DNA from: Streptomyces roseochromogenus subsp. oscitans DS 12.976
GTDB lineage: Bacteria > Actinomycetota > Actinomycetes > Streptomycetales > Streptomycetaceae
Direction: 5' to 3'
Assembly (NCBI RefSeq): GCF_000497445.1
Contig: NZ_CM002285.1
Span: forward strand, 2,956,833 to 2,984,885
Length of the DNA: 28,053 nucleotides
The notes under the pieces are model-generated. The model did no database searches and was not told the DNA's origin. It worked only from the letters and a program-made list of their open reading frames with translations. Each line of letters begins with the position of its first letter. Position 1 is the first letter of the stretch. Made by a program: the position numbers and the translations under genes. Shown here piece after piece: positions 1 to 7,015 of this stretch.

Positions 1-237
1 GCGCTTGCGGGGCCTTTCCGGCCGCTGGGCCGGCGGGCAGGGCTCGATCTCGCTGCCGTCGACGGGGTTGACGGTCAGCAGCAGGTCGCCGGTCACAAGT
101 TGCGCCGTACGGGCGAGCGCGGGCGTGCTCTGACCGAAGTCGGAGGTGAGGGATTCCCGGGGCGGGCGGCGGCTGTGCGCCTGGCCGTGCTCCTCGGGTC
201 CCGGGTTGATCGGGTCCAAGGGTTCCATGCGTTCCAT
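1..237 (-). CDS. Unrecognised protein, N-terminal fragment (runs off left edge)
   Basis: An open frame enters the window from position 237 and is still open at base 1, giving 79 codons. The start could be the ATG at 237 or the ATG three codons later at 228; a G-rich Shine-Dalgarno-like run (GGGGGG) lies about 8 bases upstream of the first. The visible part is acidic and proline-rich at first, then contains a short hydrophobic stretch (LVTGDLLLTVNPVDG) and ends in a Pro/Arg-rich segment. No signal peptide, membrane segment or catalytic motif is visible, so no function is assigned. I have a vague recollection that similar N-termini occur on large ATP-binding proteins of streptomycetes, but this is not demonstrated here. 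The overlapping frames in this stretch have poorer codon bias. Confidence 0.55.
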   Translation of the reverse strand, partial: MERMEPLDPINPGPEEHGQAHSRRPPRESLTSDFGQSTPALARTAQLVTGDLLLTVNPVDGSEIEPCPPAQRPERPRKR

Positions 238-538
238 GGGTTCAGCCCCCCAAAGCGTTGTGTGCCCGTGATTCCGGCCCCTCCCGGCCTTGTCGCACAC
301 CGCGCTGTCGCTACTGGTCCGGGCCCGCTCGGTCGAGGGTTGCGAGGCGGCGGGCGACCGAACCCTAAACCTTCGCTCAGTATCTCCGACAGGGCGGGGT
401 GCCACGCGGTCCGAGACGTCACAGTCCGGTGAGGATTGCCCCCGACGTGCGCTTCGACGGCTGCGCCCGGTTCTCCCCCGTCGCGCGTGTCCCCTGGGCC
501 CTGGCAGGCCCTGGCTCACCGCCCGAGCGTTCGCCGGG
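238..538. other. Intergenic region, about 300 bases
   Basis: This stretch separates the STAS gene from the N-terminal fragment at the left edge, both on the minus strand. It should hold the terminator of the former and the promoter of the latter, but I cannot assign a convincing -10/-35 pair. A short direct repeat (GGCCCTGG twice, separated by CA) lies near 497-515. The short frames that cross it lack Streptomyces-like codon bias and are not called as genes. Confidence 0.5.
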
Positions 539-862
539 TCAGGCCCGGGGCAGCGGTTCGACCCCGATGCCGCCCTCGATGGCGAGGATGCGGTGCAGCC
601 GGGTGGCCACCAGCAGGCGCTGCATCTGCGGCGGGACGCCGCGCAGCACCAGACGGCGACCGCAGCGGCCGGCCCGCCGATGGGCACCCATGATCACCCC
701 GAGTCCGGTGGCGTCCCAGGAGTCCAGTTCGGACAGGTCGAGCACCAGGTCGCCGACTCCGGTGTCGACGGCCGAGTGCAGGGCCGTACGGGCGTCCGCC
801 GCGCTGCGGACGTCGAGGCGGCCCCCGACGACCAGCTCGGCATGGTCGCCCCTGATGTGCAT
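539..862 (-). CDS. STAS-domain anti-sigma-factor antagonist
   Basis: A compact single-domain protein of 107 residues matching the SpoIIAA/RsbV/BldG STAS fold: an early beta strand (AELVVGGRLDV), then the diagnostic segment SWDATGLGVIMGAHRRAG, then an alternating helix/strand C-terminus. In the family, a Ser just before the Gly of the D-x-S-G motif is phosphorylated by a partner anti-sigma kinase and switches partner binding; here that place is held by Thr (D-A-T-G). The protein would act in the cytoplasm by sequestering an anti-sigma factor; the partner is not in the window. I chose the ATG at 862 because GGGGAG lies 5 bases upstream. A GTG at 922, 20 codons earlier, lacks a Shine-Dalgarno sequence, but its first 14 codons all end in G or C, so the longer form cannot be excluded. 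Confidence 0.85.
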   Translation of the reverse strand: MHIRGDHAELVVGGRLDVRSAADARTALHSAVDTGVGDLVLDLSELDSWDATGLGVIMGAHRRAGRCGRRLVLRGVPPQMQRLLVATRLHRILAIEGGIGVEPLPRA

Positions 863-977
863 ATGCGCTCCCCGTTGAATGCGGTTGGCGTACTCGGTGA
901 CGATGGTGACGGTGCTGTGCACCGTCTGACTGCGTGAGTGGTGGTGCGGTTGCTGCTTGTAAGCGAACCGATACCGA

Positions 978-1011
978 ATTCACCCCGGGGAGTGATGTTC
1001 CCGGGGTGAAT
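978..1011. terminator. Perfect 12-bp inverted repeat between hbd-like and STAS genes
   Basis: The arms at 978-989 (ATTCACCCCGGG) and 1000-1011 (CCCGGGGTGAAT) are perfectly complementary around a 10-base loop. It lies downstream of the dehydrogenase and upstream of the STAS gene, both on the minus strand. No T-run follows, which is common for Streptomyces terminators, so a terminator is the simplest reading. An operator for the STAS gene is the alternative. Confidence 0.55.
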
Positions 1012-1071
1012 GTCCGGCATGTGTGCGTACGGGTGGTTCTCGCTAGGGCGTGCTGATGGTTTTCGGTACGG

Positions 1072-1093
1072 CGTACTGACGGATCTCAGTACG
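1072..1093 (-). repeat. Short hairpin spanning the dehydrogenase stop codon
   Basis: CGTACTGA (1072-1079) and TCAGTACG (1086-1093) form a perfect 8-bp stem with a 6-base loop. The right arm contains the stop codon of the dehydrogenase gene. Together with the stronger hairpin at 978-1011 it may contribute to transcript-end formation or mRNA protection. Confidence 0.4.
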
Positions 1094-1934
1094 TGTAAAA
1101 GCCCTGCCCGCTCTTGCGGCCGATGTCACCGGCGTCCACCATCCGGCGCATCAGCTCCGGCGGCGCGAACTTCTCGTCCTGGCACTCGGTGTAGATGTTG
1201 CCGGTGGCGTGCAGCAGGATGTCGACGCCGGTGAGGTCGGCGGTGGCGAGCGGGCCCATGGCGTGGCCGAAGCCCAGCTTGCAGGCGAGGTCGATGTCCT
1301 CGGCGGTGGCGACACCGGACTCGTAGAGCTTGGTCGCCTCCACCACGAGGGCGGAGATCAGCCGGGTGGTCACGAAGCCGGCCACGTCCCGGTTGACGAC
1401 GATGCAGGTCTTGCCGACGGACTCGGCGAACTCCCGTGCGGTGGCGAGGGTTTCGTCGCTCGTCTTGTAGCCGCGGACCAGCTCGACGAGCTGCATCATC
1501 GGCACCGGCGAGAAGAAGTGGACGCCGACGACCCGCTCGGGGTGCTCGGTGGCGGCCGCGATCTTGGTGATCGGGATGGCGGAGGTGTTGGAGGCGAGCA
1601 CGGTGTCCGGGCGCACGAGCTTGTCGAGCGCCCGGAAGATCTCGTGCTTCACTTCCAGCTTCTCGAAGACGGCCTCCACGACGATGTCCGCGTCGGCGGC
1701 GGCGTCCAGATCGGTGGTCGCGGCGATACGGGCCAGGGCGGTGTCGGCGTCGTGCGCCTCCATCTTCCCCTTGCTCACGAACTTGTCGTACGAGGCCTTG
1801 ATGCCGTCGGTGCCACGCTTCAGTGCCTCGTCGGTGACGTCGCGCAGGACGACGTCCCAGCCCGCCTGCGCGGCGACCTGAGCGATCCCGGCCCCCATGA
1901 GACCGGCCCCGATGACGGCAAGCTTCCGTGCCAC
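1086..1934 (-). CDS. 3-hydroxybutyryl-CoA dehydrogenase family protein
   Basis: A 282-residue protein covering the full length of the short monofunctional 3-hydroxyacyl-CoA dehydrogenase family (Hbd/PaaH/FadB2). It would oxidise or reduce 3-hydroxyacyl-CoA with NAD(P) in fatty-acid, hydroxybutyrate or aromatic-acid metabolism. The Rossmann motif GAGLMGAG is at residues 9-16. The substrate segment SNTSAIPI and the catalytic region HFFSPVPMMQLVELVRG, with the His and Glu of the family dyad, are present. The C-terminal helical domain ends in GRKSGQGFYTY, the normal family terminus. I place the start at GTG 1934 because GAGGGAG lies 6 bases upstream; an ATG at 1982 would add 16 Arg-rich residues absent from the family. 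No thiolase or crotonase is adjacent, so the pathway cannot be set from context. Confidence 0.93.
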   Translation of the reverse strand: MARKLAVIGAGLMGAGIAQVAAQAGWDVVLRDVTDEALKRGTDGIKASYDKFVSKGKMEAHDADTALARIAATTDLDAAADADIVVEAVFEKLEVKHEIFRALDKLVRPDTVLASNTSAIPITKIAAATEHPERVVGVHFFSPVPMMQLVELVRGYKTSDETLATAREFAESVGKTCIVVNRDVAGFVTTRLISALVVEATKLYESGVATAEDIDLACKLGFGHAMGPLATADLTGVDILLHATGNIYTECQDEKFAPPELMRRMVDAGDIGRKSGQGFYTY

Positions 1935-2027
1935 TGACGACTCCCTCGAACGCGCTCCAAGTCTGCTTCTCCGGCGGACCATAGCGCTCCGGGAGCGCTG
2001 TGTGAGGGGTTAGTAACGCGTGTCACG

Positions 2028-2044
2028 GTCTCAGCGCGTGAGAC
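2028..2044. promoter_or_regulatory. Operator-like inverted repeat upstream of dehydrogenase gene
   Basis: GTCTCA-N5-TGAGAC is a perfect 6+6 bp dyad about 95 bases upstream of the dehydrogenase start codon. The size and spacing suit a dimeric repressor site. No protein can be assigned to it; the nearby TetR gene is one candidate. A second palindrome, AGCGCTC-N3-GAGCGCT at 1983-1999, lies closer to the gene in its probable leader. Confidence 0.35.
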
Positions 2045-2080
2045 AACGGTCACGTCTCGATGAACGGACTTGGCGGTCCC

Positions 2081-2101
2081 CCCGCCGGCTGATCCGGCGG
2101 G
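2081..2101 (-). terminator. Candidate hairpin downstream of tetR-like gene
   Basis: CCCGCCGG (2081-2088) and CCGGCGGG (2094-2101) form a perfect 8-bp GC stem with a 5-base loop about 90 bases past the stop codon of the TetR-family gene. There is no T-run, so the terminator call rests on position and stability only. Confidence 0.4.
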
Positions 2102-2191
2102 ATTCCGGCGGCTCCGGCCGGAGCGCCAATTCCTTGCGGATTCCTGCTGTTCGGCGCCTCTTGGACCGGCTGACGCCACACGCAGGCGCGC

Positions 2192-2833
2192 TCAGGCCGC
2201 TCCCCGCACGGCATAGTTCAGGACCCGTTCGCTCAACAGGTCCTCCATGTCGTCGAGGAGGGCGAGTACCTCTCGGGATACTTCGCGCGGTTCGCGGCCC
2301 TTGACCATCTCGCGCCCGATGACCGCGACGATCGTGCTGTGGATCCAGCCGATCTGACCGGCCATCAGATGAGGCAGTTCGTCGCCGTCGGCCGCGCCGG
2401 TCTCCTCGCGCAGGGCCTGTTCCAAGTTGGCCTGGACCTCCTGGGCGATGGCCCAGAGGCGGGAGCGCAGGGCGGGGGCCTCCTCGATGACCTTCATGAA
2501 GGCCGCGTAGCCGGGCAGCAGGCCGACCCGGGGGGATACCGCCTCGACCTCCTCGCGCAGCTCGCGCAGGACGGCGACGGCGGCCGACTCACCCTCGGGC
2601 CGGCCCCGGACCCAGCGGGCGAGGCGGTCGATCATGCCGGCGGAGCGGTCGAAGAAGAGGTCTTCCTTGGCCGGGAAGTAGTTGTAGACGGTGTTGACGG
2701 AGACGTTCGCCGCCTCGGCGATCTCCGCGACCGCCACCGCGTCGAAGCCGCGTTCGATGAACAGCCCCGTGGCGACATCCGAGATGTACTGCCTGGTCTG
2801 CCGCTTCTTCCGCTCCCTGAGCCCCTCTGCCAT
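2192..2833 (-). CDS. TetR-family transcriptional regulator
   Basis: A 213-residue protein with the N-terminal TetR helix-turn-helix: the segment from about residue 10 to 60 reads TRQYISDVATGLFIERGF, then VAEIAEAANVSVNTVYNYF, followed by PAKEDLF, a textbook TetR_N domain. The remaining residues form a helical ligand-binding and dimerisation domain that I cannot match to a known ligand class. It is divergently oriented to an ABC export operon with about 90 bases between starts, so it most probably represses that operon and itself. A TAGGAT-like -10 (minus strand, 2840-2845) sits 6 bases before the ATG, which suggests a leaderless transcript. Confidence 0.92.
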   Translation of the reverse strand: MAEGLRERKKRQTRQYISDVATGLFIERGFDAVAVAEIAEAANVSVNTVYNYFPAKEDLFFDRSAGMIDRLARWVRGRPEGESAAVAVLRELREEVEAVSPRVGLLPGYAAFMKVIEEAPALRSRLWAIAQEVQANLEQALREETGAADGDELPHLMAGQIGWIHSTIVAVIGREMVKGREPREVSREVLALLDDMEDLLSERVLNYAVRGAA

Positions 2834-2923
2834 GCCCGCATCCTAACTTCGCTGGATCCGATGAAAACTTGACCTCTAGGAAAACTTGGTGTCATTGCAA
2901 AATTTCAGTGACTCTGTTTTTCT
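2834..2923. promoter_or_regulatory. Divergent tetR / ABC-transporter control region
   Basis: This AT-richer stretch separates the TetR gene from the ABC operon. It contains a 9-bp direct repeat GAAAACTTG at 2863-2871 and 2880-2888 (17-base period). It also holds a 22-bp imperfect dyad at 2891-2912 with outer arms GTCAtTG and CAgTGAC, pairing at 8 of 11 positions. Either could be the TetR operator. A TTGACC hexamer at 2869-2874 overlaps the first repeat, but I cannot find a good -10 at the right distance for the plus-strand operon. Confidence 0.45.
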
Positions 2924-3751
2924 GTGGACATGGCAGCAGTCATCAGCGCGGCGGGACTCGCCCGCACCTTCCAGACCAAGGCCGGGCCCGTGGCGGCCGT
3001 GCGCGGCATCGACCTCGCCGTCCGGGAGGGCGAGATCCTCGGCTTCCTCGGACCCAACGGCGCCGGCAAGACGACGACCCTGCGGATGCTCACCACCCTG
3101 CTGAAGCCGACCGGCGGCGCAGCCACCGTCGCCGGGCACGATCTGGCGGCGGATCCGGCCGGGGTGCGCGCGGCGAGCGGATACGTCGCCCAGTCCGGCG
3201 GCGTCGACCCTCAGATCACCGTGCGGGAGGAACTGGTCACCCAGGGCCGGATGTACCGCCTGCCCAAGGCCGAGGCGGTGGCGCGAGCGGAGGAGCTGGC
3301 GCGGGAGCTGGATCTCACCGGCTTCCTCGACCGCAAGGCCGGCGCCCTCTCCGGCGGGCAGAGGCGCCGGCTGGACATCGCGATGGCGCTCACCCACCGG
3401 CCGAAGGTGCTGTTCCTGGACGAGCCGACGACCGGGCTCGACCCGGGCAGCCGTGCCGACCTGTGGGAGCTGGTCCGCCGGCTGCGCGACGAGCGCGGTA
3501 CGACCGTCTTCCTGACGACCCACTACCTGGACGAGGCCGACGCCCTCGCCGACCGCCTGGTGATCGTCGACCGGGGCACGGTCGCCGCCGAGGGCACACC
3601 GGGCGCCCTCAAGCTGAAGCACGGCGGCTCGCTCGACGCCACCCTCCAGGACACCTTCCTCGCCATCACCGGCCGCGGGCCCTCCCCCAGTCTCGAACAG
3701 GCTCGACCGGGGGGACCCCCATCGGCCGACGCCGCCACCCTCGCCGTATAA
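2924..3751 (+). CDS. ABC exporter ATP-binding subunit (DrrA-like)
   Basis: A 275-residue ATPase. The Walker A motif GPNGAGKTTT is near residue 45, the signature LSGGQRRRLDIAMAL follows, then Walker B VLFLDEPTTGLDPGS and the switch His in TTHYLDEAD. The pattern is that of the DrrA/CcmA drug-export subfamily with an ABC-2 permease partner, which follows 19 bases downstream. The substrate is unknown. The start is GTG 2924 or ATG 2930; neither has a Shine-Dalgarno sequence, so a leaderless message is possible. The last 30 or so residues after the family core (from about ITGRGP) are encoded by a copy of a GC-rich palindromic repeat and look like an acquired tail. It is probably regulated by the divergent TetR protein. 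Confidence 0.93.
   Translation: MDMAAVISAAGLARTFQTKAGPVAAVRGIDLAVREGEILGFLGPNGAGKTTTLRMLTTLLKPTGGAATVAGHDLAADPAGVRAASGYVAQSGGVDPQITVREELVTQGRMYRLPKAEAVARAEELARELDLTGFLDRKAGALSGGQRRRLDIAMALTHRPKVLFLDEPTTGLDPGSRADLWELVRRLRDERGTTVFLTTHYLDEADALADRLVIVDRGTVAAEGTPGALKLKHGGSLDATLQDTFLAITGRGPSPSLEQARPGGPPSADAATLAV
3681..3721 (+). repeat. Dispersed palindromic element, copy A (inside ABC ATPase gene)
   Basis: The element starts CTCCCCCAG, has a central TCGA...TCGA pair and ends GGGGGGACCCCCA. It is related to copy B at 9650-9681 and copy C at 21285-21322. Here it is read in frame and encodes the Ser/Pro/Gly-rich C-terminal tail of the ATPase. Confidence 0.6.
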
Positions 3752-3770
3752 GCCGTTAAGGACCGTACAC

Positions 3771-4520
3771 ATGCTGCTTCACGACACGGCCCTCATCTAC
3801 GGCCGCTATCTCCGCCAGTCCCTGCGCTCCCGCTTCGCGCTGCTCTTCGGCGTGCTCACCCCCCTGCTCTACCTGCTCTTCTTCGGGCCGCTGCTCACGC
3901 ATCTCCCGCTGGGCGGCAGCGGCAGCTCCTGGCAGGTTCTGGTCCCCGGCCTGCTGCTCCAACTCGGCCTGTTCGGCGCCCTGTTCGCCGGGTTCACGGT
4001 GATCATCGAGAAGGGGCAGGGGGTGGTGGAACGGATGCGCGTGACCCCGGTCAGCCGGCTCGCCCTCCTCCTCGGCCGGGTGCTGCGTGACGCCACGGTC
4101 TTCGTCTTCCAGGCGGTGCTGCTGGTGCTGGCCGCGCTGGTGATGGGCCTGCGCGCGCCGCTCGCGGGCATCCTGATCGGCTTCGCGTTCGTCGCCCTGC
4201 TCACGCTCTCGCTGGCCTCGCTGTCGTACGCGCTCGGCATGAAGGTCCGCACCCCGCAGGAGTTCGGCCCGCTGATCAACATGGTGTCGATGCCGTCGAT
4301 GCTGCTGTCCGGCCTGATGCTCCCGATGACCCTCGCGCCCGCCTGGTTGAACGCCCTCTCGCACTTCGTGCCGTTCCGCTACCTGGTGGACGCGGTGCGC
4401 GACGCCTACGTCGGCCACTACGCCACCGCCCATATGCTCTACGGCGCCCTCGTCGCCGTCGGCTTCGCGGCGCTGGCGGTGACGGTGGGCACACGAGTGT
4501 TCCGGACGGCCGGAGCGTAA
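3771..4520 (+). CDS. ABC-2 type transporter permease
   Basis: A 249-residue membrane protein with about six hydrophobic segments: near residues 20-45, 55-80, 105-130, 135-160, 170-190 and 225-245. It contains the ABC-2 signature region around VVERMRVTPVSRLALLLGR and PFRYLVDAVRDAYVG. It would form the membrane channel for the ATPase encoded just upstream, exporting a lipophilic compound or lipid from the cytoplasm. AAGGA lies 8 bases before the ATG, and the gap to the ATPase gene is only 19 bases, so the two are one operon. The length is normal for DrrB-like permeases. The cargo is not indicated by any neighbouring biosynthetic gene. Confidence 0.92.
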   Translation: MLLHDTALIYGRYLRQSLRSRFALLFGVLTPLLYLLFFGPLLTHLPLGGSGSSWQVLVPGLLLQLGLFGALFAGFTVIIEKGQGVVERMRVTPVSRLALLLGRVLRDATVFVFQAVLLVLAALVMGLRAPLAGILIGFAFVALLTLSLASLSYALGMKVRTPQEFGPLINMVSMPSMLLSGLMLPMTLAPAWLNALSHFVPFRYLVDAVRDAYVGHYATAHMLYGALVAVGFAALAVTVGTRVFRTAGA

Positions 4521-4521
4521 C

Positions 4522-4534
4522 TAGGCTGGCCATA
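4522..4534 (+). promoter_or_regulatory. Candidate leaderless promoter (-10) of adenosyltransferase gene
   Basis: TAGGCT at 4522-4527 fits the Streptomyces -10 pattern TAGRRT at five of six positions and ends 6 bases before the ATG at 4534. There is no Shine-Dalgarno sequence. Transcription starting at the A of the ATG would give a leaderless mRNA, independent of the ABC operon that ends 13 bases upstream. The -35 (TGTTCC, 4498-4503) is weak. Confidence 0.4.
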
Positions 4535-5109
4535 TGGTCAATCTGACGCGCATCTACACCAGGACCGGCGACAAGGGCACCACCGCGCTCGGTGACATGA
4601 GCCGAGTCGCCAAGACCGACCTCCGGATCTCGGCCTACGCCGACGCCAACGAGGCCAACGCGGTGATCGGCACCGCGATCGCGCTGGGCGGGCTGGACGC
4701 GGAGGTCGTCAAGGTCCTCACGCGCGTCCAGAACGACCTGTTCGACGTGGGTGCGGACCTGTCCACGCCGGTGGCGGAGAACCCGGAGTACCCGCCGCTC
4801 AGGGTGGAGCAGTTCTACATCGACAAGCTGGAGGCGGACTGCGACCGCTTCAACGAACGGCTGGAGAAGCTCCGCTCCTTCATCCTGCCCGGCGGCACCC
4901 CCGGCGCGGCCCTCCTCCACCAGGCCTGCACGGTCGTGCGCCGCGCCGAACGCTCCACCTGGGCGGCCCTGGAGGTCCACGGCGACATCATGAACCCCCT
5001 CACGGCCACCTACCTCAACCGTCTCTCCGACCTGCTGTTCATCCTGGCCCGGACTGCGAACAAGGAGATGGGCGATGTCCTCTGGGTGCCAGGCGGGGAA
5101 CGCGGGTGA
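4534..5109 (+). CDS. Cob(I)alamin adenosyltransferase, PduO type
   Basis: A 191-residue protein of the PduO family, which transfers the adenosyl group of ATP to cob(I)alamin to make adenosylcobalamin. The N-terminal ATP-binding motif RIYTRTGDKGTTAL is at residues 6-19. The conserved helical signatures follow: AYADANEANAVIG, FILPGGTPGAALLHQA with VVRRAER, and the C-terminal NPLTATYLNRLSDLLFILAR. Length and motif order are complete. It acts in the cytoplasm and supplies cofactor to enzymes such as methylmalonyl-CoA mutase. No other cobalamin genes or cobalamin riboswitch are visible nearby. Its transcript is probably leaderless. Confidence 0.95.
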   Translation: MVNLTRIYTRTGDKGTTALGDMSRVAKTDLRISAYADANEANAVIGTAIALGGLDAEVVKVLTRVQNDLFDVGADLSTPVAENPEYPPLRVEQFYIDKLEADCDRFNERLEKLRSFILPGGTPGAALLHQACTVVRRAERSTWAALEVHGDIMNPLTATYLNRLSDLLFILARTANKEMGDVLWVPGGERG

Positions 5110-5157
5110 AACCACCTCCCGGCCGGGGGACGTGTTGCGGGTACCCGGCGGGGAGCG

Positions 5158-5691
5158 TCAGCGCTCGCGCTTCGGAAAGAAGGTGTAGCTGCCGGCGATG
5201 ATCACGTTGATGCCGATCAGCCACAGCATCCGCAGCTGCCACTGGCGCAGTGAACCGGTGTCGCCGGCGGAGCCGACGTACCAGATGGCGGACTGGAGCA
5301 GGGCGAGGGCGACCAGGGAGGCCAGGATCCAGCGGGCCGCGACTTTCCACTCGTGGACCGCGCGGGCCCTGCCGTAGCGCGGCGGCTTCACCGGGGGCGG
5401 GCCGCCGGCGAAGCGGTGGGCGGCCCGGGCGTCGGCCCACTTGATCGTCGAGTGGCCGAGCCCGACCGTGAAGCCGATGTAGACGGCGGCCAGGCCGTGC
5501 CGCCAGTCCGGGCGGGCGCCGTTCTTCAGGTCGATCGCGGTGACGACGAAGAGCACGACCTCCAGGAGCGGCTCGCACAGCAGCAGCGCCAGTCCGGTCC
5601 GGGGCATCCGCAGCCCGTACCGGAAGGTCAGTCCGGCCGCCAGCAGCACCCAGAACGCCACTTCGCAGGCGATGACCAAGCCGACGATCAT
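5158..5691 (-). CDS. Integral membrane protein of unknown function
   Basis: A 177-residue protein with about five hydrophobic segments: residues 1-25, 33-52, 66-80, 120-140 and 153-170. A basic cytoplasmic-looking stretch (KPPRYGRARAVHEWKVAARW) lies between the third and fourth. It ends in FFPKRER. GGGGAG lies 6 bases before the ATG, so the start is well supported. I do not recognise a named family or catalytic motif. It is convergent with the adenosyltransferase gene (about 50 bases between stops) and divergent from the chitinase sensor-kinase gene, so neither neighbour implies its role. Codon bias is typical of the chromosome. Confidence 0.8.
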   Translation of the reverse strand: MIVGLVIACEVAFWVLLAAGLTFRYGLRMPRTGLALLLCEPLLEVVLFVVTAIDLKNGARPDWRHGLAAVYIGFTVGLGHSTIKWADARAAHRFAGGPPPVKPPRYGRARAVHEWKVAARWILASLVALALLQSAIWYVGSAGDTGSLRQWQLRMLWLIGINVIIAGSYTFFPKRER

Positions 5692-5842
5692 GGTTCGCTC
5701 CCCTCGTTCACCCCTCCAGGGTCCCGGCGGCGAGGGTACGGATCGTCGTCGGTGCGGACGAAGTAGTCGTAAGCGAAAGTTGCAGTCCAGGACCCTGCCC
5801 GGGGATCAGGCGGGCCGGGCGCGGGCCGTGTTGGATGGACAC

Positions 5843-7015
5843 ATGACCCTCGCACTCCCGCGCCCCCACCGTGACGACGTGCGGATCGCCGTGGGCGGGC
5901 TGCTCGGCGGGGTGCTGCTGTGGCTGTTCGGGATCCATCCGCGCGTGCCCTCGGACCCGCTGGTGCAGTGGCACGCGCCCTGGGCCCCGCTGCTGCCGCT
6001 GGCGGCGACCGCCGCGTGCGAGTCGCTGCGCCGCATCCGGCCCCGCATCGGTCTGCTGATCGGCACGCTCGCGCTGACCCTGGACACGGTGACGCTGGGC
6101 AACGTCGTCACCCTCGTCATGTACACCGACCTGATGTACGCGGCCGTCCTGTACGGCAGCCCCGCCTCGGCCCGTCGTATCCCCTGGGTCACCGGGATGC
6201 TGACGGTGCTCGGCGGGGTCGTGCCTGCCACGATCTGGCGCGATCCGCAGGGGCTGCTGATCGGTGTGGGCATCGGTGTCGTCGCGTTCGCGCCCGCCGC
6301 GACCGGCTGGGTGGTGCGCAACCACCGTGACGCGGCCGAGGCCGCCCGGCTGCGCGCCGAACAGACGGCGCTGCTCGCCGAGATGGACCGCACCCAGGCG
6401 GTGACCGCCGAACGGGCCCGGACGGCACGGGAGTTGCACGACATGGTCGCCAACCATCTGTCCGCGATCGCGATCCACTCCACGGCCGCGCTGTCCCTCG
6501 ACGATCCGCAGACCTCCCGGGACGCGCTGAGCGTGATCCGGGAGAACAGCGTGGCGGGGCTGGCCGAGATGCGGCGGCTGATCGGCATCCTGCGGGACAG
6601 CAGCGGCGATCTGGAACCGGCCGCGACACCGACGCTCGACGGCCTCTCCACCCTGGTCAAGGGCGCCCGCGCCAACGGCCTGGACGTCCGGCTCGACGCC
6701 GGGCACGGCCAGGTGCCGGCGCCGGTGGAGCTGGCCGCGTACCGGATCGTGCAGGAGTCGCTGACCAACGTGCTCAAGCACGCGGCGCCGGGACCCGTCC
6801 GGGTCACCCTGCGGCAGGCCGACAGCGCCCTGCGCATCGAGGTCACCAGCCCCTACCGGCCCGGCGACACCCCCCGCGCCCCCGGCTCGGGCTCGGGGCT
6901 GACCGGGATGCGGGAGCGGGCGACGCTGCTCGGCGGCGGCTTCACGGCCGGACCCGAGGCCGGCCTATGGGCCGTACGCGCCAGTCTTCCACTCGTCGAA
7001 GGAGCCTCCGCATGA
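5843..7015 (+). CDS. chiS: NarL-type sensor histidine kinase (ChiS-like)
   Basis: A 390-residue membrane kinase. Residues 10-155 hold about five hydrophobic segments with very short loops, so the sensing part is largely within the membrane. A HisKA_3 dimerisation domain follows, with the phospho-acceptor His199 in RELHDMVANHLSAI. The ATPase domain has the N box YRIVQESLTNVLKHA and the G box GSGLTGMRERATLLGG. It should phosphorylate the response regulator encoded next, whose ATG overlaps its TGA by 4 bases. Position two genes upstream of a CBM2-FnIII-GH18 chitinase matches the known chiS-chiR-chiC arrangement in S. coelicolor, hence the symbol. The ATG at 5843 is preferred; the frame is open 303 bases further upstream, but that part would be N-terminal to a normal kinase start and lies largely antisense to the membrane-protein gene. 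Confidence 0.9.
   Translation: MTLALPRPHRDDVRIAVGGLLGGVLLWLFGIHPRVPSDPLVQWHAPWAPLLPLAATAACESLRRIRPRIGLLIGTLALTLDTVTLGNVVTLVMYTDLMYAAVLYGSPASARRIPWVTGMLTVLGGVVPATIWRDPQGLLIGVGIGVVAFAPAATGWVVRNHRDAAEAARLRAEQTALLAEMDRTQAVTAERARTARELHDMVANHLSAIAIHSTAALSLDDPQTSRDALSVIRENSVAGLAEMRRLIGILRDSSGDLEPAATPTLDGLSTLVKGARANGLDVRLDAGHGQVPAPVELAAYRIVQESLTNVLKHAAPGPVRVTLRQADSALRIEVTSPYRPGDTPRAPGSGSGLTGMRERATLLGGGFTAGPEAGLWAVRASLPLVEGASA

Noticed and set aside
93..432. Overlapping small frames on both strands near the left edge
   Set aside because: They cross the start region of the better-supported minus-strand frame at 1-237 and show weaker codon bias.
4534..4540. Cobalamin riboswitch before the adenosyltransferase gene
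   Set aside because: There is only a 13-base gap to the upstream gene and the transcript is probably leaderless, leaving no room for a riboswitch.
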